Shown here piece by piece: positions 5,132-7,231 of a stretch of 7,231 bases of DNA. Positions within the stretch are counted from its first letter, which is position 1, and each line of letters begins with the position of its first letter. The position numbers and the translations under genes were made by a program. The notes beneath the pieces are model-generated. The model was not told the origin of the DNA. It was given only the letters and a program-made list of their open reading frames with translations, and made no database searches. The DNA comes from CAYJPV01 sp964396055 (GTDB taxonomy: Bacteria; Acidobacteriota; Vicinamibacteria; Vicinamibacterales; JAKQTR01): positions 1 through 7,231 of the forward strand of contig CAYNDV010000197.1 of NCBI GenBank assembly GCA_964396055.1. Reading direction: 5' to 3'.

Positions 5132-7012
5132 ATGAGGCTCAGAGTCGCTGGTGCGGTTGGGGTGGCGGCCGTGGTCGCGGCGGTGCTGGGGACGTCGCTG
5201 GTCCTGTCGGGCCAGGGCGCCGACTACGTCCAGGCGAACTACACCAAGTACGAATACCGGATCGCGATGCGCGACGGCGTGAAGCTGTTCACGGCGGTGT
5301 ACGTGCCGAAGGATGCGTCGCAGACCTATCCGATCCTGCTGAACCGGACGCCGTACAGCGTGGCGCCGTACGGCGCGAGCGCCTACAAGACGTCGCTCGG
5401 GCCGTCGGACCTGTTCGCGAAGGAAGGCTACATCTTCGTCTACCAGGACGTCCGCGGCCGGATGATGTCCGAAGGCGAGTTCATGGACGTGCGCCCGCAC
5501 CGGCCCGTGAAGACCGGCCCGGACGACATCGACGAGAGCACCGATACCTGGGACACGATCGAGTGGCTCGTGAAGAACATCCCCGGCCACAACGGCCGCG
5601 TGGGCATGTACGGCATCTCGTACCCCGGCTTCTACGCGTCGGCGGGCATGATCGATGCGCACCCCGCGCTGAAGGCCGTGTCGCCCCAGGCACCCATCGC
5701 CGACTGGTTCATCGGAGACGACTTCCACCACAACGGCGCGCTGTACCTCCCGCACGCGTTCGGTTTCCTGTCCGGCTTCGGGCGCCCCCGCACGGGCCCG
5801 ACCACCTCGTTTCCGCCGCGGTTCGATTACGGCACGGCCGACGGCTACCAGTTCTACCTGAAGCTCGGCCCGATGGCGAACGTCAACGCGAAGTACTTCA
5901 AGGGTGAGATCAAGTTCTGGAACGAGATGATGGAGCACGAGACCTACGACGCCTTCTGGCAGGCGCGTAACCTCCGGCCCCACCTCAAGAACATCAAGCC
6001 GGCGGTGATGACCGTGGGCGGGTGGTACGACGCCGAGGACCTCTTCGGCGCCCTGGAAACCTACAAGAACACCGAGCGCCAGAGCCCCGGCGCCTCGAAC
6101 ATGCTGGTCATGGGACCGTGGGTGCACGGCGGCTGGGCCCGCGGCGACGGCGAGAAACTGGGCGACGTGAGCTTCGCCTCGAAGACCGGTCCGTTCTACC
6201 GCGAGCACATGGAGCTGCCGTTCTTCCAGTTCCACCTGAAGGACAAGGCCGATCCGAAGCTGCCGGAAGCGTATGTTTTCGAGACCGGGCGCAACCAGTG
6301 GCGCCGCCACGACGCCTGGCCGCCGAAGGCTGCCGCCATGAAGGCGCTGTACCTGCAGCCCGGCGGTGGCCTGGCGTGGGAGCCTCCAACCGCAGCCGCC
6401 TCCTTTGGCGAATACGTCAGCGACCCGGCCCGCCCCGTGCCCTACATCAGCGGCGTGGCCATCGGCATGACCCAGGAGCACATGGTGGACGACCAGCGCT
6501 TTGCCGCGGCGCGCCCGGACGTGCTGGTGTTCCAGACGGAGCCCCTCGAGCAGGACGTCACCGTGGCCGGCCCCATCGTGGCCAGCCTGAAGGTGTCGAC
6601 CACCGGGACCGACGCGGACTGGGTGGTGAAGGTGATTGACGTCTATCCCGCCACCTATCCGGGGCCGCGGCCGCCGGAAGGCCCGTACTCCAGGCTGGGA
6701 GGGTACCAGCAGCTGATCCGCGGGGAGGCCATGCGCGGCAAGTTCCGCAACAGCTACGAGAAGCCCGAGCCCTTCGTGCCCGGGCAGGTGACCGCCGTGG
6801 AGTACTCGCTGCCGGACGTGTACCACACGTTCCGCACCGGGCACCGCATCATGGTGCAGGTGCAGAGCTCGTGGTTCCCGCTGGTGAACATGAACCCGCA
6901 GAAGTTCCTGAACATCAACGCCGCCACGGCGGCGGACTTCCAGAAGGCGACGCAGCGCGTCTACCACGGCAGGGACGCTGCGTCAGCGGTGAGGCTCAGT
7001 ATTCTTCAGTAG
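5132..7012 (+). CDS. Exported CocE/NonD-family alpha/beta hydrolase (X-Pro dipeptidyl-peptidase S15-like)
   Basis: This 626-residue serine hydrolase probably cleaves peptides, acylated amino acids or esters. Seen: an N-terminal signal segment, MRLR then a hydrophobic stretch to about residue 26, so it is exported or membrane-tethered. An alpha/beta-hydrolase core follows, with RDGVKLFTAVYVPKD (47-61), VYQDVRGR (103-110) and the nucleophile elbow GISYPG (161-166) with Ser163. Asp300 lies in GGWYD (296-300) and His332 in GPWVHGG (328-334), completing the triad in the family order. A C-terminal beta jelly-roll (about 400-620) of the S15/CocE type contains a STTGTDADWVVKVIDVYP-like region at 489-506. 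Length is normal for the family. The name CocE does not imply cocaine as substrate, and glutaryl-7-ACA acylase-like or dipeptidase activities are alternatives. ATG 5132 was chosen by its ribosome-binding site and because ATG 5111 overlaps the -10 box. The stop TAG merges with the heptamer array. Confidence 0.87.
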   Translation: MRLRVAGAVGVAAVVAAVLGTSLVLSGQGADYVQANYTKYEYRIAMRDGVKLFTAVYVPKDASQTYPILLNRTPYSVAPYGASAYKTSLGPSDLFAKEGYIFVYQDVRGRMMSEGEFMDVRPHRPVKTGPDDIDESTDTWDTIEWLVKNIPGHNGRVGMYGISYPGFYASAGMIDAHPALKAVSPQAPIADWFIGDDFHHNGALYLPHAFGFLSGFGRPRTGPTTSFPPRFDYGTADGYQFYLKLGPMANVNAKYFKGEIKFWNEMMEHETYDAFWQARNLRPHLKNIKPAVMTVGGWYDAEDLFGALETYKNTERQSPGASNMLVMGPWVHGGWARGDGEKLGDVSFASKTGPFYREHMELPFFQFHLKDKADPKLPEAYVFETGRNQWRRHDAWPPKAAAMKALYLQPGGGLAWEPPTAAASFGEYVSDPARPVPYISGVAIGMTQEHMVDDQRFAAARPDVLVFQTEPLEQDVTVAGPIVASLKVSTTGTDADWVVKVIDVYPATYPGPRPPEGPYSRLGGYQQLIRGEAMRGKFRNSYEKPEPFVPGQVTAVEYSLPDVYHTFRTGHRIMVQVQSSWFPLVNMNPQKFLNINAATAADFQKATQRVYHGRDAASAVRLSILQ

Positions 7013-7061
7013 ACAGAAGACGGAAGACAGAAGGCAGAAGGCAGAAGGCAGAAGAAAGAGG
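7013..7061 (+). repeat. Heptanucleotide tandem array, consensus RCAGAAG
   Basis: Six contiguous 7-bp units from 7013 to 7054: ACAGAAG, ACGGAAG, ACAGAAG, then GCAGAAG three times. A degraded unit AAAGAGG follows at 7055-7061. The seven bases before the array, TCAGTAG (7006-7012), which contain the hydrolase stop codon, also match at five of seven positions. The + strand is purely purine except for one C per unit. The later units are identical and the earlier ones divergent, as expected for growth by slippage at one end. Confidence 0.9.
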
Positions 7062-7182
7062 GCGCACTCCTCAACGATGCCGGGGTATCAGGAATCGAGC
7101 CTCACGGCGACGCCCGGGGTTACGCAAGCAGGGCCTCACGTGACCCCAGGGCTGAAGCGCTGCGCTCCGTGTCATCGTGTTC
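7062..7182. other. Non-coding spacer between two heptamer arrays
   Basis: No convincing gene, RNA or terminator is visible. Small structures present are an 8-bp palindrome TCACGTGA at 7136-7143, an inverted repeat AGCGC-T-GCGCT at 7156-7166, and the word GCCTCACG occurring twice (7099-7106 and 7133-7140, the second reading GCCTCACGTG). None is assigned a function. Confidence 0.5.
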
Positions 7183-7231
7183 TCTAGCCTCTAGCCTCTA
7201 GCCTCTAGCCTCTAGCCTCTAGCCTCTAGCC
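7183..7231 (+). repeat. Heptanucleotide tandem array, seven exact copies of TCTAGCC
   Basis: Seven perfect 7-bp units fill 7183-7231 and run off the window, so the true copy number is unknown. On the other strand the unit reads GGCTAGA. Every unit carries TAG on the minus strand and CTAG on both strands. Because 7 is not a multiple of 3, stop codons appear in all frames, so the array cannot be coding. There are no spacers, so it is not a CRISPR array. Confidence 0.95.

Noticed and set aside
5126..6967. 613-residue open frame on the minus strand
   Set aside because: It mirrors the hydrolase gene almost end to end, has low-complexity Val/His/Arg-rich content and no motif. The + strand frame has a complete catalytic triad.
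7183..7231. CRISPR array or telomere-like end
   Set aside because: The units are only 7 bp and contiguous with no spacers, so it is not CRISPR. Nothing supports a linear replicon end, and the window simply stops inside the array.

Overview
The window is dense and clearly GC-rich (judged by eye). It looks like the chromosome of an environmental bacterium. The protein repertoire, the compact gene layout and the heptanucleotide tandem arrays at the right end suggest Acidobacteriota (Vicinamibacteria-like), but no phylogenetic marker is present, so this is an inference. All supported genes are on the + strand.

Left end (1-760): a two-gene type II toxin-antitoxin module of the HigB2/HigA2 kind, toxin first, joined by an ATGA overlap and preceded by its own promoter. 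The module lies between a 9-bp inverted repeat, positions 3-11 and 691-699. The right copy leads into a long imperfect hairpin (703-754) with two single-base bulges on one arm. This matches the anatomy of an integron gene cassette: a GTTATGC core site at the left, and an R''-L''-L' attC half at the right whose R' box is missing or degenerate. This is the most unusual structure in the window.

Middle (827-5001): a four-gene cluster on one strand with gaps of 15-31 bp. In order it encodes a D-cysteine desulfhydrase-like PLP enzyme, a serine/threonine dehydratase-family PLP enzyme with the Mg-site signature of serine racemases and hydroxyaspartate dehydratases, an ornithine cyclodeaminase/mu-crystallin-family imine reductase, and an exported L-asparaginase. 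The first gene appears to be transcribed as a leaderless mRNA from a -10 box ending 6 bp before its ATG. The theme is amino-acid deamination. The dehydratase next to the reductase also fits a two-step conversion of a beta-hydroxy amino acid through an imine, as in the EutB/EutC or BhcB/BhcD pairs.

Right (5107-7012): a separately promoted gene for an exported CocE/NonD-family alpha/beta hydrolase (S15-like) with a complete Ser-Asp-His triad. It probably acts on small peptides or esters outside the cytoplasm. Its ribosome-binding site sits in the loop of a small perfect hairpin.

Right end (7013-7231): no gene. Two different 7-bp tandem arrays, an RCAGAAG array beginning directly after the hydrolase stop codon and seven exact TCTAGCC units running off the window, bracket about 120 bp of unexplained sequence.
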